NCBI GenBank assembly: GCA_020847555.1
Contig: JADLBT010000012.1
Coordinates: 1 to 55,754 of the forward strand
Origin: Gemmataceae bacterium
GTDB lineage: Bacteria > Planctomycetota > Planctomycetia > Gemmatales > Gemmataceae
Direction of reading: 5' to 3'
Length of the DNA: 55,754 nucleotides
Part shown: piece by piece, positions 24,413 through 34,485 of the stretch
Position numbering within the stretch: position 1 is the stretch's first letter
Layout: every line of letters starts with the position of its first letter
The notes under the pieces: generated by a model
Told to the model about the DNA's origin: nothing
What the model saw: only the letters and a program-made list of their open reading frames with translations
Database searches by the model: none
Translations under genes and position numbers: made by a program

Positions 24413-25186
24413 ATGAATCCCGAATGGAAGTCCCGCTACGAGGTCGCGGTCGAAACGGCCCAGAAGGCCGGGCAACTCGCGCTGGGCTACTTCGACGCGG
24501 CCCCGACGGTCGAATGGAAGCAGGACATGAGCCCGGTGACCGTCGCCGACCGCGAGGCGGAACAGCTGCTGCGGACTACCCTGCTCGGGAGGTTCCCCGG
24601 CGACGGGTTCCTGGGCGAGGAGTCCGGCGACGCGCCGGGGACTTCCGGCTTCCGCTGGATCGTCGATCCGGTGGACGGGACGCGCAGTTTCGTCCGCGGG
24701 GTGCCGCTGTGGGGCACGCTGGTCGGGCTGGAGTATCGCGACGAGCCGCTCGCGGGCGTCGCGGTGGCGCCGGCCCTCGGCAACACCTATCGGGCTCTGC
24801 GCGGCGACGGCGCGTACCGCGATGGGCGCCGCATCCACGTCTCGGACATCGCGACCCTCCCGGAAGCCCACCTGTTCTATTCGAGCATCTCGTGGTTCGT
24901 GAAGGCCGGATGCGAGGCCGCGTTCCTCAGGCTGGCGGCGCAGACGCAGCGGCAGCGCGGGTACGGCGATTTCTACGGATTCGTGCTCGTGGCGCAGGGC
25001 TCCGGCGAGGTCATGTTCGAGCACGGCTGTCACGTCTGGGATCTGGCGGCGCTGCAGGTGATCGTCGAGGAGGCGGGCGGCCGCATGACCTCCTGGGACA
25101 ACCAGCCCGACATCCACCGGCCCGACGTGATCGCCAGCAACGGCAAGGTGCATGACGCGGTCCTCGCCGTGCTGCACGGGAAGTAA
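24413..25186 (+). CDS. hisN: Histidinol-phosphatase-like inositol monophosphatase family enzyme
   Basis: The 257-aa cytoplasmic enzyme has the magnesium-binding motifs of the inositol monophosphatase superfamily: GEESG, WIVDPVDGTRSFVRGVPLWG and the C-terminal HVWDLAALQVIVEEAGG. The FVRGVP/LWGTLVGL context is typical of the HisN subgroup, which dephosphorylates histidinol phosphate in histidine synthesis. Inositol phosphate or a nucleotide phosphate cannot be excluded. AAAGGGAG precedes the start. mtnA follows 19 nt later in the same direction. Confidence 0.82.
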   Translation: MNPEWKSRYEVAVETAQKAGQLALGYFDAAPTVEWKQDMSPVTVADREAEQLLRTTLLGRFPGDGFLGEESGDAPGTSGFRWIVDPVDGTRSFVRGVPLWGTLVGLEYRDEPLAGVAVAPALGNTYRALRGDGAYRDGRRIHVSDIATLPEAHLFYSSISWFVKAGCEAAFLRLAAQTQRQRGYGDFYGFVLVAQGSGEVMFEHGCHVWDLAALQVIVEEAGGRMTSWDNQPDIHRPDVIASNGKVHDAVLAVLHGK

Positions 25187-25205
25187 CCTCCCTCGGGTCC
25201 ACGCC

Positions 25206-26270
<1,065 letters not shown>

Positions 26271-26293
26271 GGACAGGGGTTCTCGCCTTCAAG

Positions 26294-26313
26294 AAAAACC
26301 CGCGGGGGTTTTG
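26294..26313 (+). terminator. Probable intrinsic terminator after mtnA
   Basis: AAAAACCC, a GCG centre and GGGGGTTTT form a stem ending in T residues, 24 nt after the mtnA stop. It is followed by 130 nt without recognisable features before the promoter of the respiratory cluster. Confidence 0.6.
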
Positions 26314-26450
26314 CCGATTTCGAGAAGTCACGACTCGCGCGCCTGCCCCTGAATCGCGTTTTTGCTGCGGTCCTGCACGGGGAATCGATGCGCCTTCTTG
26401 GCATTCCCTTTGCGTGTAGCGAATCCGCACATTTCCCGGCTGGGGGCTGG

Positions 26451-26478
26451 TTGACGGCCTCTGACCGGGTACTACAAC
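26451..26478 (+). promoter_or_regulatory. Sigma-70-like promoter of the respiratory cluster
   Basis: TTGACG (26451-26456) and TACAAC (26473-26478) are 16 nt apart. Transcription would start near 26485, about 60 nt upstream of the Rieske gene. It is the only promoter-like sequence seen ahead of the six-gene cluster. Confidence 0.5.
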
Positions 26479-26543
26479 GTTTCCAACGGCCTGGACAGGC
26501 CCGCCACCCCTGACCCGTACCAGTCCCGAGCGAGAGCACTCGC

Positions 26544-27251
26544 ATGCCGGATCCGACCCCGCAAAACAGCCCGAACCTGCCGCCGCCCAACCCCCCGGAG
26601 GCCACGCCGCCCGCCGCGACGAACGTCACGTCCATACCCTCCGCCGCGGGCGCCGCGCCACCGCCATCTACCGGCGTGACCGCCACGCTGTCGAAGCCCG
26701 CCGCGCCGGTCAAGCCGGCCCCGCCGGCCAAAATGAAGCCGACCCGGCGCGGCCTGCTCATGACCCTCGTCGGGACGTGGGTTGGGGTGGCCTGGTGTAC
26801 CTTCACCGGCTCGCTGGTCGCGATGACGCTGGGCACGGTCCGCTTCCTGTTCCCCAACGTGCTGTCCGAGCCGCCCAGCACGTTCAAGGCGGGCGCCCCG
26901 GACCAGTACGAGGAGGGCAAGGTAGACGACCGCTTCAAGACGGTCGGAGCCTGGGTCATCCGCGCCCGCAACGAGCAGGATCAGGACACCATCTACGCTC
27001 TGAGCACGACCTGCACTCACCTGGGCTGCACGCCGAACTGGCTCGAAGGGGAGCGCAAGTTCAAGTGCCCCTGCCACGGCTCGGGCTTCCGCCTTTCCGG
27101 CGTCAACTTCGAGGGTCCGGCCCCCCGACCGCTGGAGCGCTACGCGATCCGCCTCGGCGAGGACGGTCAACTCGTCGTGGACAAGGCGCGCAAGTTCCAG
27201 AAGGAACTCGGTCAGTGGGGCGACCCGGATTCGTACATCTTGCTGGGCTAA
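26544..27251 (+). CDS. qcrA: Rieske iron-sulfur protein of a bc-type complex
   Basis: The 235-aa protein accepts electrons from quinol at the outer face of the inner membrane. A long Pro/Ala-rich N-terminus (1-65) precedes [18 protein letters not shown], a twin-arginine-type membrane anchor. The 2Fe-2S site is intact: Cys157, His159 (CTHLGC), Cys175 and His178 (CPCHGSG), with Cys162 and Cys177 able to form the usual disulfide. The Pro-rich leader is unusually long for the family. It is the first gene of the cluster and is followed by the cytochrome b gene after 65 nt containing an R1 hairpin. Confidence 0.93.
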   Translation: MPDPTPQNSPNLPPPNPPEATPPAATNVTSIPSAAGAAPPPSTGVTATLSKPAAPVKPAPPAKMKPTRRGLLMTLVGTWVGVAWCTFTGSLVAMTLGTVRFLFPNVLSEPPSTFKAGAPDQYEEGKVDDRFKTVGAWVIRARNEQDQDTIYALSTTCTHLGCTPNWLEGERKFKCPCHGSGFRLSGVNFEGPAPRPLERYAIRLGEDGQLVVDKARKFQKELGQWGDPDSYILLG

Positions 27252-27264
27252 CGGGGAGCCTGCC

Positions 27265-27292
27265 AAGCCCGCGGGCTGCGACCCGTGGGCTT
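27265..27292. repeat. R1 palindrome between the Rieske and cytochrome b genes
   Basis: AAGCCCGCGGG (27265-27275) and CCCGTGGGCTT (27282-27292) pair with one G:T-type change. As it lies inside a presumed operon it may partially terminate or stabilise RNA rather than end the transcript. Confidence 0.7.
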
Positions 27293-27316
27293 TTCCATCA
27301 CCCCGAAGGGGCAGCC

Positions 27317-28090
27317 ATGTCGATCGGCGATTACATCCGCAACACGCAGGTGTGGAAGAGCATCTTCCGGCACCCGGCGCCCCGCGACCGGCGTAACCGC
27401 GTCGTGGTGATGCTCACCAACGTCTTCCTCCACCTGCACCCGGTTTCGGTGCGCAAGAGCGGCATCGCGCTGAGCTACACCTGGTGCATGGGCGGGATCA
27501 CGTTCTTCCTGTTCCTGGTCGAGACCGTGACCGGCGTGCTGCTGATGTTCTACTATCGGCCGACGCTGGAACACGCCTACAACGACATCCTCTCCCTGCG
27601 CGACGTCGCCACGCTCGGCATCCTCCGCGAGCTGCACCGCTGGGGCGCCCACGCGATGGTCATCACCATCTGGCTGCACATGTACCGCGTCTTCCTGACC
27701 GGCAGCTACAAACCACCGCGCGAATTCAACTGGGGTGTGGGCGTTGTTCTGCTGGTCTTAACCCTGCTGTTAAGTTTCACCGGCTACCTGCTGCCGTGGG
27801 ACCAGCTCGCCATCTGGGCCATCACGGTCGGCAGCAACATGGCCCGGGCGACGCCATTGCTCGGCTACGAGGGGCCGGGCGCCAAGTTCCTCGCCATTGG
27901 CGGGGTGGAGTTAATTCACTCCGGCAGCGATGCCCGCTTCCTGTTATTAGGCGGGCGCTTCGTCGGCGAGACGGCACTGTTACGCTTCTACGTTCTGCAC
28001 TGCGTGGCCATCCCGCTTGCGGTGGCCCTGCTGATCGCCGTGCATTTCTGGCGCGTCCGCAAGGACGGCGGCATCAGCGGGGCGTTGTAA
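27317..28090 (+). CDS. qcrB: Cytochrome b6-type subunit of the quinol oxidising complex
   Basis: This 257-aa protein has four membrane helices and the four haem-ligand histidines of cytochrome b: His107 and His121 in HRWGAHAM...[11 protein letters not shown], and His228 and His243 in the last helix region. The 15-residue spacing of the second pair is the b6-type (14 in mitochondrial cytochrome b). A C-terminal [11 protein letters not shown] matches b6. The quinol-binding subunit IV portion is encoded separately downstream, as in QcrB/QcrC-type complexes. AAGGGG precedes the start. Confidence 0.93.
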   Translation: MSIGDYIRNTQVWKSIFRHPAPRDRRNRVVVMLTNVFLHLHPVSVRKSGIALSYTWCMGGITFFLFLVETVTGVLLMFYYRPTLEHAYNDILSLRDVATLGILRELHRWGAHAMVITIWLHMYRVFLTGSYKPPREFNWGVGVVLLVLTLLLSFTGYLLPWDQLAIWAITVGSNMARATPLLGYEGPGAKFLAIGGVELIHSGSDARFLLLGGRFVGETALLRFYVLHCVAIPLAVALLIAVHFWRVRKDGGISGAL

Positions 28091-28099
28091 CGGGGAAAG

Positions 28100-28161
28100 C
28101 CCACGGGGCGCGTCCCGTGGGTGTCGTGCCGGGAGCCTCGCCCACGGGGCGCCACCCGTGG
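28100..28161. repeat. Two tandem R1 palindromes
   Basis: One hairpin uses CCCACGGG (28100-28107) with CCCGTGGG (28114-28121). The next uses CCCACGGG (28141-28148) with CCCGTGG (28155-28161). The two share the same orientation of their flanks (GCCCACGGGGCG). They fill the spacer between the two cytochrome b genes. Confidence 0.8.
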
Positions 28162-28196
28162 ACTTTGCTCCCTGATTCCTGACCTCTGGACCTGCC

Positions 28197-29483
28197 ATGC
28201 ATAACAGCCACGCAGCCCTCTCCGACGCCATGCAGCGCGGCCTCGGGGTTTATTTCCTCCTGGTCATGCTGATGAACCTGGGGTTCGCCGCCTACTATCA
28301 CTACGCCCAGCGCCACCGCGCGCAGGTGCTGCTCTGGACGGCGGTGTCGATCGTGTACCTGATCTTCGGCGGGATGTTCCTCGCCCTCGCCGGCCCGATC
28401 ATGCCGCACGGCATTCGCGAGACGATCGACAACCTGATGAACGCGGTCACGTACTTCCTGCTGTCGGTCGTCCTGTTCGTCGCCTTCCTGTACTACCGCC
28501 GGGCTCTGACGAAGCCGCCGGTCGCGTGGGCGATCCTCAACGGCCTGCTGTTCTTCGGCGGATGGGCGATGACGGACCCGAACTTCCAGGGCATCATCAC
28601 CAAGGCCGACAACGTTCCGATCGTCATGCTCATCTTCAGTGTCGGCTTCTTTACCTGGCTGGCGATGCGCAAGGCGGTCCTGAATGATGCGCGCCTGGCG
28701 AAGGGCGAGCCGCCGCTGGAGAAACTGGAGGACGACAAGGTTCTCGTCTGGCCGGATCTCGTCTACACCGAGCTGTTGGCGATGGTGATCTGCACCGTCG
28801 GCCTGCTCATCTGGGCCATCTACCTGAAGGCGCCGCTGGAGCAGCCGGCGTCGTCGGCGCGCAGCCCGATCCAGTCGAAGGCGCCGTGGGACGTCCTCGG
28901 CCTGCAGGAGATGCTCGTCTACTTCGACCCGTGGATGGCCGGCGTCGTTCTGCCGACGATGATCATCGTCGGCCTGATCGCCATCCCGTACATGGACTAC
29001 AACCAGCGCGGCAACGGCTACTTCACGTTCGACCAGCGTCAGTTCTCGATCACCATGTTCCTGTTCGGGTTCCTGGTGCTGTGGGTGACGCTGATCGTTC
29101 TGGGAACGTTCCTGCGCGGCCCGAACTGGAACTTCTTCGGCCCGTTCGAGCCGTGGGATCCGCACAAGACGGTGCCGCTGAACAACGTCAATCTGTCGGA
29201 CTACTTCTGGCTGGGACTGATGGGCCAGTCGGTCGAGAGCAAGGGGTGGTTCATCCGCGAGTTGCCCGGCATCCTGCTGATCCTCGCCTATCTGCTGCTG
29301 CTGCCGCCGCTCCTCGCCAAGACGATCATGCGGCCGCTGTTTCTGCGCATGGGGTTCGTCCGCTTCTTCCTGCTGGTGACGCTCATTCAGTTCATGGCCC
29401 TGTTGCCGATCAAGATGGTGCTCCGCTGGACCATCAACCTCAAGTACATCGTGTTCATCCCGGAAGCGTTCTTCAACATCTAG
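28197..29483 (+). CDS. Cytochrome b subunit-IV-like protein with extra N-terminal membrane domain
   Basis: The 428-aa protein is polytopic. Residues about 225-428 match the C-terminal half of cytochrome b/subunit IV, with KAPWDVLGLQEMLVYFDPWM (in place of the usual PEWY-like loop region), VVLPTMIIVGLIAIPYMDYN and FLRGPNWNFFGPFEPWD. Residues about 1-215 add five or six helices (LGVYFLLVMLMNLGFAAYY, LLWTAVSIVYLIFGGMF and others) not found in standard subunit IV. The addition may dock the giant cytochrome c or stand in for a missing small subunit. It is bounded by the b6 gene and the octahaem gene in the same direction. The quinol-site assignment is from family knowledge. Confidence 0.8.
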   Translation: MHNSHAALSDAMQRGLGVYFLLVMLMNLGFAAYYHYAQRHRAQVLLWTAVSIVYLIFGGMFLALAGPIMPHGIRETIDNLMNAVTYFLLSVVLFVAFLYYRRALTKPPVAWAILNGLLFFGGWAMTDPNFQGIITKADNVPIVMLIFSVGFFTWLAMRKAVLNDARLAKGEPPLEKLEDDKVLVWPDLVYTELLAMVICTVGLLIWAIYLKAPLEQPASSARSPIQSKAPWDVLGLQEMLVYFDPWMAGVVLPTMIIVGLIAIPYMDYNQRGNGYFTFDQRQFSITMFLFGFLVLWVTLIVLGTFLRGPNWNFFGPFEPWDPHKTVPLNNVNLSDYFWLGLMGQSVESKGWFIRELPGILLILAYLLLLPPLLAKTIMRPLFLRMGFVRFFLLVTLIQFMALLPIKMVLRWTINLKYIVFIPEAFFNI

Positions 29484-29495
29484 CGGCGTCCGGGT

Positions 29496-29541
29496 CCGAA
29501 GCGTCAGCGCAGAGGAGTCTCGTCCCGCGCTGACGCTTCGG
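29496..29541. repeat. R2 palindrome, 15-bp perfect arms
   Basis: CCGAAGCGTCAGCGC (29496-29510) and GCGCTGACGCTTCGG (29527-29541) are perfectly complementary with a 16-nt centre. It occupies the spacer between the subunit-IV-like and octahaem genes and leaves no strong ribosome-binding site before 29570. Confidence 0.85.
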
Positions 29542-29569
29542 GCTCGGATTCTTGACCCCCGGATTCAAC

Positions 29570-32500
29570 ATGGCTGCTACCGACCAGACCTACCACAACC
29601 AGAAGGCCCTGGACGTCGTCTTCGGCGTTGCCGGCATCGCCTTGCTGGTGAGCACGATCGGCATGTTCGTCCAGGACTACAACCGGCCGTGGAAGGCGGA
29701 GCAGCGCGAGTTCCGGGACGTGGAAGCGGCCCTGTTCGCGCGCCAGGCCGTCAATGACATGCCCGACCCGGAGAAGTTCCAGGCGGCGCGGGCCGCGCTC
29801 GAGAAGGCCACGAAGCAGCGCGACGCGGTGATCGACCCGAAGAAGGGGCAGGATTTGCCGCTGGAGCAGCGGATCAAGTTGAGTGCCGGCCAGGGCGTCA
29901 AGGTCGAGGAACGCATCGAGCAGCTCAAGGATGAAATCGCCGCCCTCCAGCCCGACAAGGAGCGCAAGCAGACCGCCGTCGGCGAGGTCAAATCGCAGCT
30001 CGAGTCGCGCACCAGTTTCTACAACATCGCCGTCGAATCCGGAGCCACCCGGGAGGCGGAGGCGTACCGCAAGGAAGTCGAGGCGCTCGAGCAGGAACTG
30101 ACGAAGGCGCAGGCCGAACTCGACGACGTCCTGGCCCAAATGAAGGCCCACCAGCGCGAGAAGGATCTTCTCGAGCGCCCGCTCAACTCGGCGCGCACCG
30201 AGGTCAAGCGGCTCAGCGACGACCTGATCCGCAAGGCGCGGGCGGCCGTTACCAGGGGGTGGGGGTTTGGCGACTGGTTCCGCACCCTGCCCATCATCGA
30301 CGCCTTCGCCTCGCCGACGAAGATTCACCAGTTCACGCTGAACGACCTGACCATCGACTACAACTTCAAGGGCGTGACCCGCTTCGACCGCTGCATGACC
30401 TGCCACCAGGGCATTGACCGCCCCGGCTTCAGCAAGGCGAACCTCCAGGCTCTGGTGCAGGACGTGCCGAAGCCTCTGGAGCAGAAGCTGGAGAAGACGC
30501 GGAAGCTCCTCGGCGATCTCCGGGAGAACCTGGCGCCCACCTGCAAGAGCAGCTCGGAGCTGGACAGATCCATCCCCGCCCCGGACTCCCTCCAGCTGCA
30601 GCAGCTGTCGAAGGACCGCCTCACCGAGGCGCGCATCAACGAGTTCTGCGCCCACCCGCGGCTGGATCTGTTCGTCGGGTCCAACAGCAAGCACCCAGCG
30701 GAGAAGTTCGGCTGCACCAGCTGTCACGCCGGCCAGGGCAGCGCCACCGATTTCTACTGGTCGTCGCACACGCCCAACGACCCCGAGCAGAAGAAGCGCT
30801 GGGAGAAGGAACACGGCTGGGGCTCCGTCCACTACTGGGACTTCCCCATGCTGCCCAGGCGATTCCTCGAAGCGTCATGTCTGAAGTGCCACCATCAGGT
30901 CACCGACCTGATCGCTGACGGCAACCGACACGAGGCGCCGAAACTCCTCCGCGGCTACAACCTGATCCGCGAGAATGGGTGCTTCGGCTGTCACGAGATC
31001 CACGGCAGCAAGGACGGCAAGCCGATCGGCCCGGACATGCGGCTGGAGCCGTATCCGCCGCTGGAGCAGCTGCCGGCCGAAGTCCAGGCGAAGGCGCTGG
31101 CCGACAGGGAGAACCCGCCCGGCACGCTGCGCAAGGTCGGCCCGAGCCTGTTCCGCCTCGCCGAGAAGACGAACGAGGACTGGATCGCCCGGTGGGTCAA
31201 GTCGCCGCGGTCGTTCCGGCCGGACACGAAGATGCCGCACTTCTACGGACTGAGCAACAACAGCCCCGAGGTGCTCAAGGGCACCGGGCAGGAGAAGTTC
31301 CCCGACACCGAGGCGGCCAGCATCGCCCATTACCTGATGGTCGAGAGCAGCAAGTACCTCAAGAAGCTGGGCGACCTGCGGAAGGACGGGGCGGCCGGCC
31401 AGAAGAAAGACGCGCAGCTGGTCGAGGAACTGGGCACCCAGCTCGCCAACCGCGCCCTGCTCGCGGACATGACCAACAAGGAGAAGGACGACCTCAAGAA
31501 TCGTCTGGAGGAGGCGAAGACCCGCATCGCGATGCGCCGCCTGCCGCCGCCGATTGCGGCCGACGACAGGATGGCCAGGCTCAAGGGGAATGCGTTCCAC
31601 GGCCGCAAGCTGTTCACCGAGCGCGGCTGCCTCGCCTGCCACAACCACAGCGGTACGCACGAGCCGCTGGAGGCGAAGGGCAAGGAGGAGAAGTCGCTCG
31701 CGGAATCGCTGCCAGCCGTCTTCGGCGAGGCCCACTTCGGCCCGACGCTCGACCAGATCCGGGCCAAGCTCGGCACCGCCCGCGCCAGGGGCGACACGAG
31801 CGAGCCGACCGACACGGCATCGGCTCGACGCTGGCTGATCCACTGGGTCACCAACCCGACCCTGCACAGCCCGCGGACGCGCATGCCGATCACGCATCTG
31901 ACCGACCAGGAGGCGGCCGACGTCGCCGAGTGGCTCCTCTCGCAGGATCCGGCCGCGCTGGACCCGCAGGCCTGGGAGGAGTGGAAGAAGACGCAGGTGC
32001 CGGCCCCGGACGAGAAGACGCTGGAGAAGCTGGCCGAGGTCTACCTGGTCCGCATCGTTTCCCAGCGCGAGCTGAAGAAGTTCTTCAAGGAGGGGCTCGA
32101 CGAGACCCGCGCCGAGGAACTGCCAGCCGACGAGAAGGAGTTGGCGGCGCGGCTGAAGAAGGCCGGGGCGGGCGCGGCGCGCCGCGGCGAGATGATGTGG
32201 TATCTCGGCCGCAAGGCGGTTTCGCGCCTCGGCTGCTATGGGTGCCACGACGTCCTCGGCCACGAGAACGCCAAGCCGATCGGCACCGGCCTGAACGAGT
32301 GGGGCAAGAAGGATCCCGAGCGGCTGGCGTTCGAGGACATCGTCAACTACCTCGACACGCACTACGTCGAGGTGAAGGACTGGGCCGACCAGGACGCGCT
32401 GGCCCAGGCGTTCAAGGCGAACAAGCTTCCGTATGAGAAGTTCTTCGCGGAGGCGCTGCGGCACCACACGCGCGAGGGGTATCTGCACCAGAAGATCAAG

Positions 32501-34330
32501 GCGCCGCGCAGCTACGACTACCAGCGCCTCCGCGCGTGGGACGACCGCTCGCGCATGCCGCAGTTCAAGTTCGCCCACCCGCGCCGGCGCCCGGCGGAAA
32601 CGCCGGATCAATTCGCCGCCCGCAAGGAGTGGGCCAGGGAGGTTGGCGCGAAGTTCGCCGAGAAGAAACCGCGGCAGAAGGAGACGGCCGCCGCGTTCTT
32701 TGCCCGCGCCCACAAGGAGGAAGCCGGCGCCCGCGAAGCCGTGATGACGTTCGTCCTCGGCCTGGTCGGCGAGGCGATCCCGCACCAGTACCTCAACAAC
32801 CCGCCGCCCGACCGCATGGCCGAGGTGAAGGGGCGGCAGGTGCTCGATCGGTTCAACTGCGCCGGCTGCCACATGGTCCGACCCGGTTCGTTCGACTTCC
32901 GCGCCAGCCCGGCGGCGGTGAAGTTGCTGTCGCAGGGCGCGGTGACTGGGCCGAACGATTACAACTTCACCGAACACAACATCTGGGCCGGGCAACCACC
33001 TGCGGGCAGCGATATCCTGACCGCTCATGGGATGTGGCCGCGGCCGGCGGCGAAGAACCTGCTCGTCAAGCTGACCGAGGCGGTCGCCTTCCGCGACAAG
33101 AAGGGGGAGCTGCGCAGCGTCCGCGGGGCCGACCTGCTCCGCATCCCGCTGACCGACCTGGTGCGGCCGGCGCCAGCGGCGGTTTCCTCGCTGGAGGCGT
33201 TCGAGACGTTCCTCCGCGAGGAAGGACCGTATGGGGGAACCTTCGCCGATCTGCTGGTGAAGTACCTGATCGATCTGAGCCCGCGGACGTACCCGGACGA
33301 AACCGGCAACAAGGACAACGCCCGAGCCCGGGCGTCGGTCCCGCCGCCGCTGATCGCCCAGGGAGAGCGCACGCAACCCGAGTGGCTGTTCCGCTTCCTG
33401 CGCGACCCGGAGCGGGTACGCCGCCTGACCATCCTGCGCATGCCAAAGTTCAACCTGAGCGAGGACGAGGCCCGCGCCCTGGTCAACTACTTCTCCGCCG
33501 TGGACCGGCTGAACAACCCGGGCATCGGCCTGAACCAGTCGTTCGCCGCCGTGCCGCAACGCGGCGATTTCGACGACCAGTTCTGGCGCGAGCGCACCGC
33601 CGAGTACGTGCGGCGGCTGGAGACCACCGACGACCCGCATCAGCCGAAGCAGAAACTCTACGAGAGCCTGGTTGCCGAGCTGACGCCCGCGTGGAAGCGC
33701 GTCGTCGCCGAGCGGGCCGACACCGCGAAGGACGCCGAGACGAAGCTCAAGGAACTGACCGCCCGGGTCGCTGAACTCGAGAAAAAGGCCGAGAAGGGCC
33801 AGGCGCAGGCCGTGAAGGACGCGCAGAAGGCGCGAGACTTCTGGGCCGCGGAGAGCACCCGGCGCAGGACTCTCGCCGACCGGACGACGGTGGACGGGCT
33901 GCGCGCGGAGTGGCGCACCACCCAGGCGTATGCGCACGGCGGGTTCCGCGTCCTGACCAAGGTGTGCGCCAGCTGTCACGAACTCGGCCACCTGCAGCCG
34001 AGCCCGGACCAGCTGCAGGGGCCGTCGCTGAACCTGACGCCGGAGCGGCTGCGGCCGGGCTGGCTGAAGCGGTGGATCGCCCACCCACAGCGCTATCTGC
34101 CATACCCGAGCAGCATGCCGCAGAACTTCCCACGCGACCAGAAGCAGTTCCAGGAACTGATCGCCGGCGCGCCGCTCGAACAGGTGACCGGGGTGCGCGA
34201 CACCCTGATGAACCTGCCGCGGGTACTGGAACTGTCCGTGAACCGCGCCTGGCTGCAGACCATCGGGGCGGCAAACCAGCCTGCCGAGAGGGGCGGGGGC
34301 GAAAAGGGCAAGAAGGACGAGAAGAAGTGA
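29570..34330 (+). CDS. Giant membrane-anchored octahaem cytochrome c (1586 aa)
   Basis: The protein has one N-terminal membrane helix (VVFGVAGIALLVSTIGMFV, about 15-35), a long charged coiled-coil (about 45-235) and eight CxxCH haem motifs at residues 275, 382, 437, 471, 687, 889, 1097 and 1466. A second charged helical stretch precedes the last haem (about 1390-1440). The motifs are far apart, suggesting separate mono- and dihaem cytochrome c domains in series. In this operon it takes the place of cytochrome c1 as the likely electron exit from the Rieske/b6 core. ATG 29570 is chosen, but the site is weak; TTG 29552 is an alternative. Most haems have no visible distal ligand by eye. Confidence 0.88.
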   Translation: MAATDQTYHNQKALDVVFGVAGIALLVSTIGMFVQDYNRPWKAEQREFRDVEAALFARQAVNDMPDPEKFQAARAALEKATKQRDAVIDPKKGQDLPLEQRIKLSAGQGVKVEERIEQLKDEIAALQPDKERKQTAVGEVKSQLESRTSFYNIAVESGATREAEAYRKEVEALEQELTKAQAELDDVLAQMKAHQREKDLLERPLNSARTEVKRLSDDLIRKARAAVTRGWGFGDWFRTLPIIDAFASPTKIHQFTLNDLTIDYNFKGVTRFDRCMTCHQGIDRPGFSKANLQALVQDVPKPLEQKLEKTRKLLGDLRENLAPTCKSSSELDRSIPAPDSLQLQQLSKDRLTEARINEFCAHPRLDLFVGSNSKHPAEKFGCTSCHAGQGSATDFYWSSHTPNDPEQKKRWEKEHGWGSVHYWDFPMLPRRFLEASCLKCHHQVTDLIADGNRHEAPKLLRGYNLIRENGCFGCHEIHGSKDGKPIGPDMRLEPYPPLEQLPAEVQAKALADRENPPGTLRKVGPSLFRLAEKTNEDWIARWVKSPRSFRPDTKMPHFYGLSNNSPEVLKGTGQEKFPDTEAASIAHYLMVESSKYLKKLGDLRKDGAAGQKKDAQLVEELGTQLANRALLADMTNKEKDDLKNRLEEAKTRIAMRRLPPPIAADDRMARLKGNAFHGRKLFTERGCLACHNHSGTHEPLEAKGKEEKSLAESLPAVFGEAHFGPTLDQIRAKLGTARARGDTSEPTDTASARRWLIHWVTNPTLHSPRTRMPITHLTDQEAADVAEWLLSQDPAALDPQAWEEWKKTQVPAPDEKTLEKLAEVYLVRIVSQRELKKFFKEGLDETRAEELPADEKELAARLKKAGAGAARRGEMMWYLGRKAVSRLGCYGCHDVLGHENAKPIGTGLNEWGKKDPERLAFEDIVNYLDTHYVEVKDWADQDALAQAFKANKLPYEKFFAEALRHHTREGYLHQKIKAPRSYDYQRLRAWDDRSRMPQFKFAHPRRRPAETPDQFAARKEWAREVGAKFAEKKPRQKETAAAFFARAHKEEAGAREAVMTFVLGLVGEAIPHQYLNNPPPDRMAEVKGRQVLDRFNCAGCHMVRPGSFDFRASPAAVKLLSQGAVTGPNDYNFTEHNIWAGQPPAGSDILTAHGMWPRPAAKNLLVKLTEAVAFRDKKGELRSVRGADLLRIPLTDLVRPAPAAVSSLEAFETFLREEGPYGGTFADLLVKYLIDLSPRTYPDETGNKDNARARASVPPPLIAQGERTQPEWLFRFLRDPERVRRLTILRMPKFNLSEDEARALVNYFSAVDRLNNPGIGLNQSFAAVPQRGDFDDQFWRERTAEYVRRLETTDDPHQPKQKLYESLVAELTPAWKRVVAERADTAKDAETKLKELTARVAELEKKAEKGQAQAVKDAQKARDFWAAESTRRRTLADRTTVDGLRAEWRTTQAYAHGGFRVLTKVCASCHELGHLQPSPDQLQGPSLNLTPERLRPGWLKRWIAHPQRYLPYPSSMPQNFPRDQKQFQELIAGAPLEQVTGVRDTLMNLPRVLELSVNRAWLQTIGAANQPAERGGGEKGKKDEKK

Positions 34331-34333
34331 GCC

Positions 34334-34375
34334 CGCGCCGCCCGGGCGGCGCGCTGCGGACGCGCCGCCCGGGCG
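34334..34375. terminator. GC palindrome pair after the octahaem gene
   Basis: A perfect 20-bp palindrome (34334-34353, centre CCCGGG) is followed after 7 nt by a second partial copy (34361-34375). It starts four bases after the stop codon. Either a terminator or a separate repeat family is possible. Confidence 0.6.
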
Positions 34376-34485
34376 AGGAAACCGCTTCCTGGCGAGGCGT
34401 CAAGGCACCGCCCTTTCGCTACAGTAACCCGGGTGTACCGGCGTCGTGCCGGCTCGTTACTCGGGTGCAGGAACAGGAGCAAATC

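Noticed and set aside
30875..34084. A 1069-codon open frame antisense to the octahaem cytochrome gene
   Set aside because: The sense frame has eight haem motifs and a membrane anchor; the antisense product is Arg/Leu/Gly/Ala-rich without any motif.
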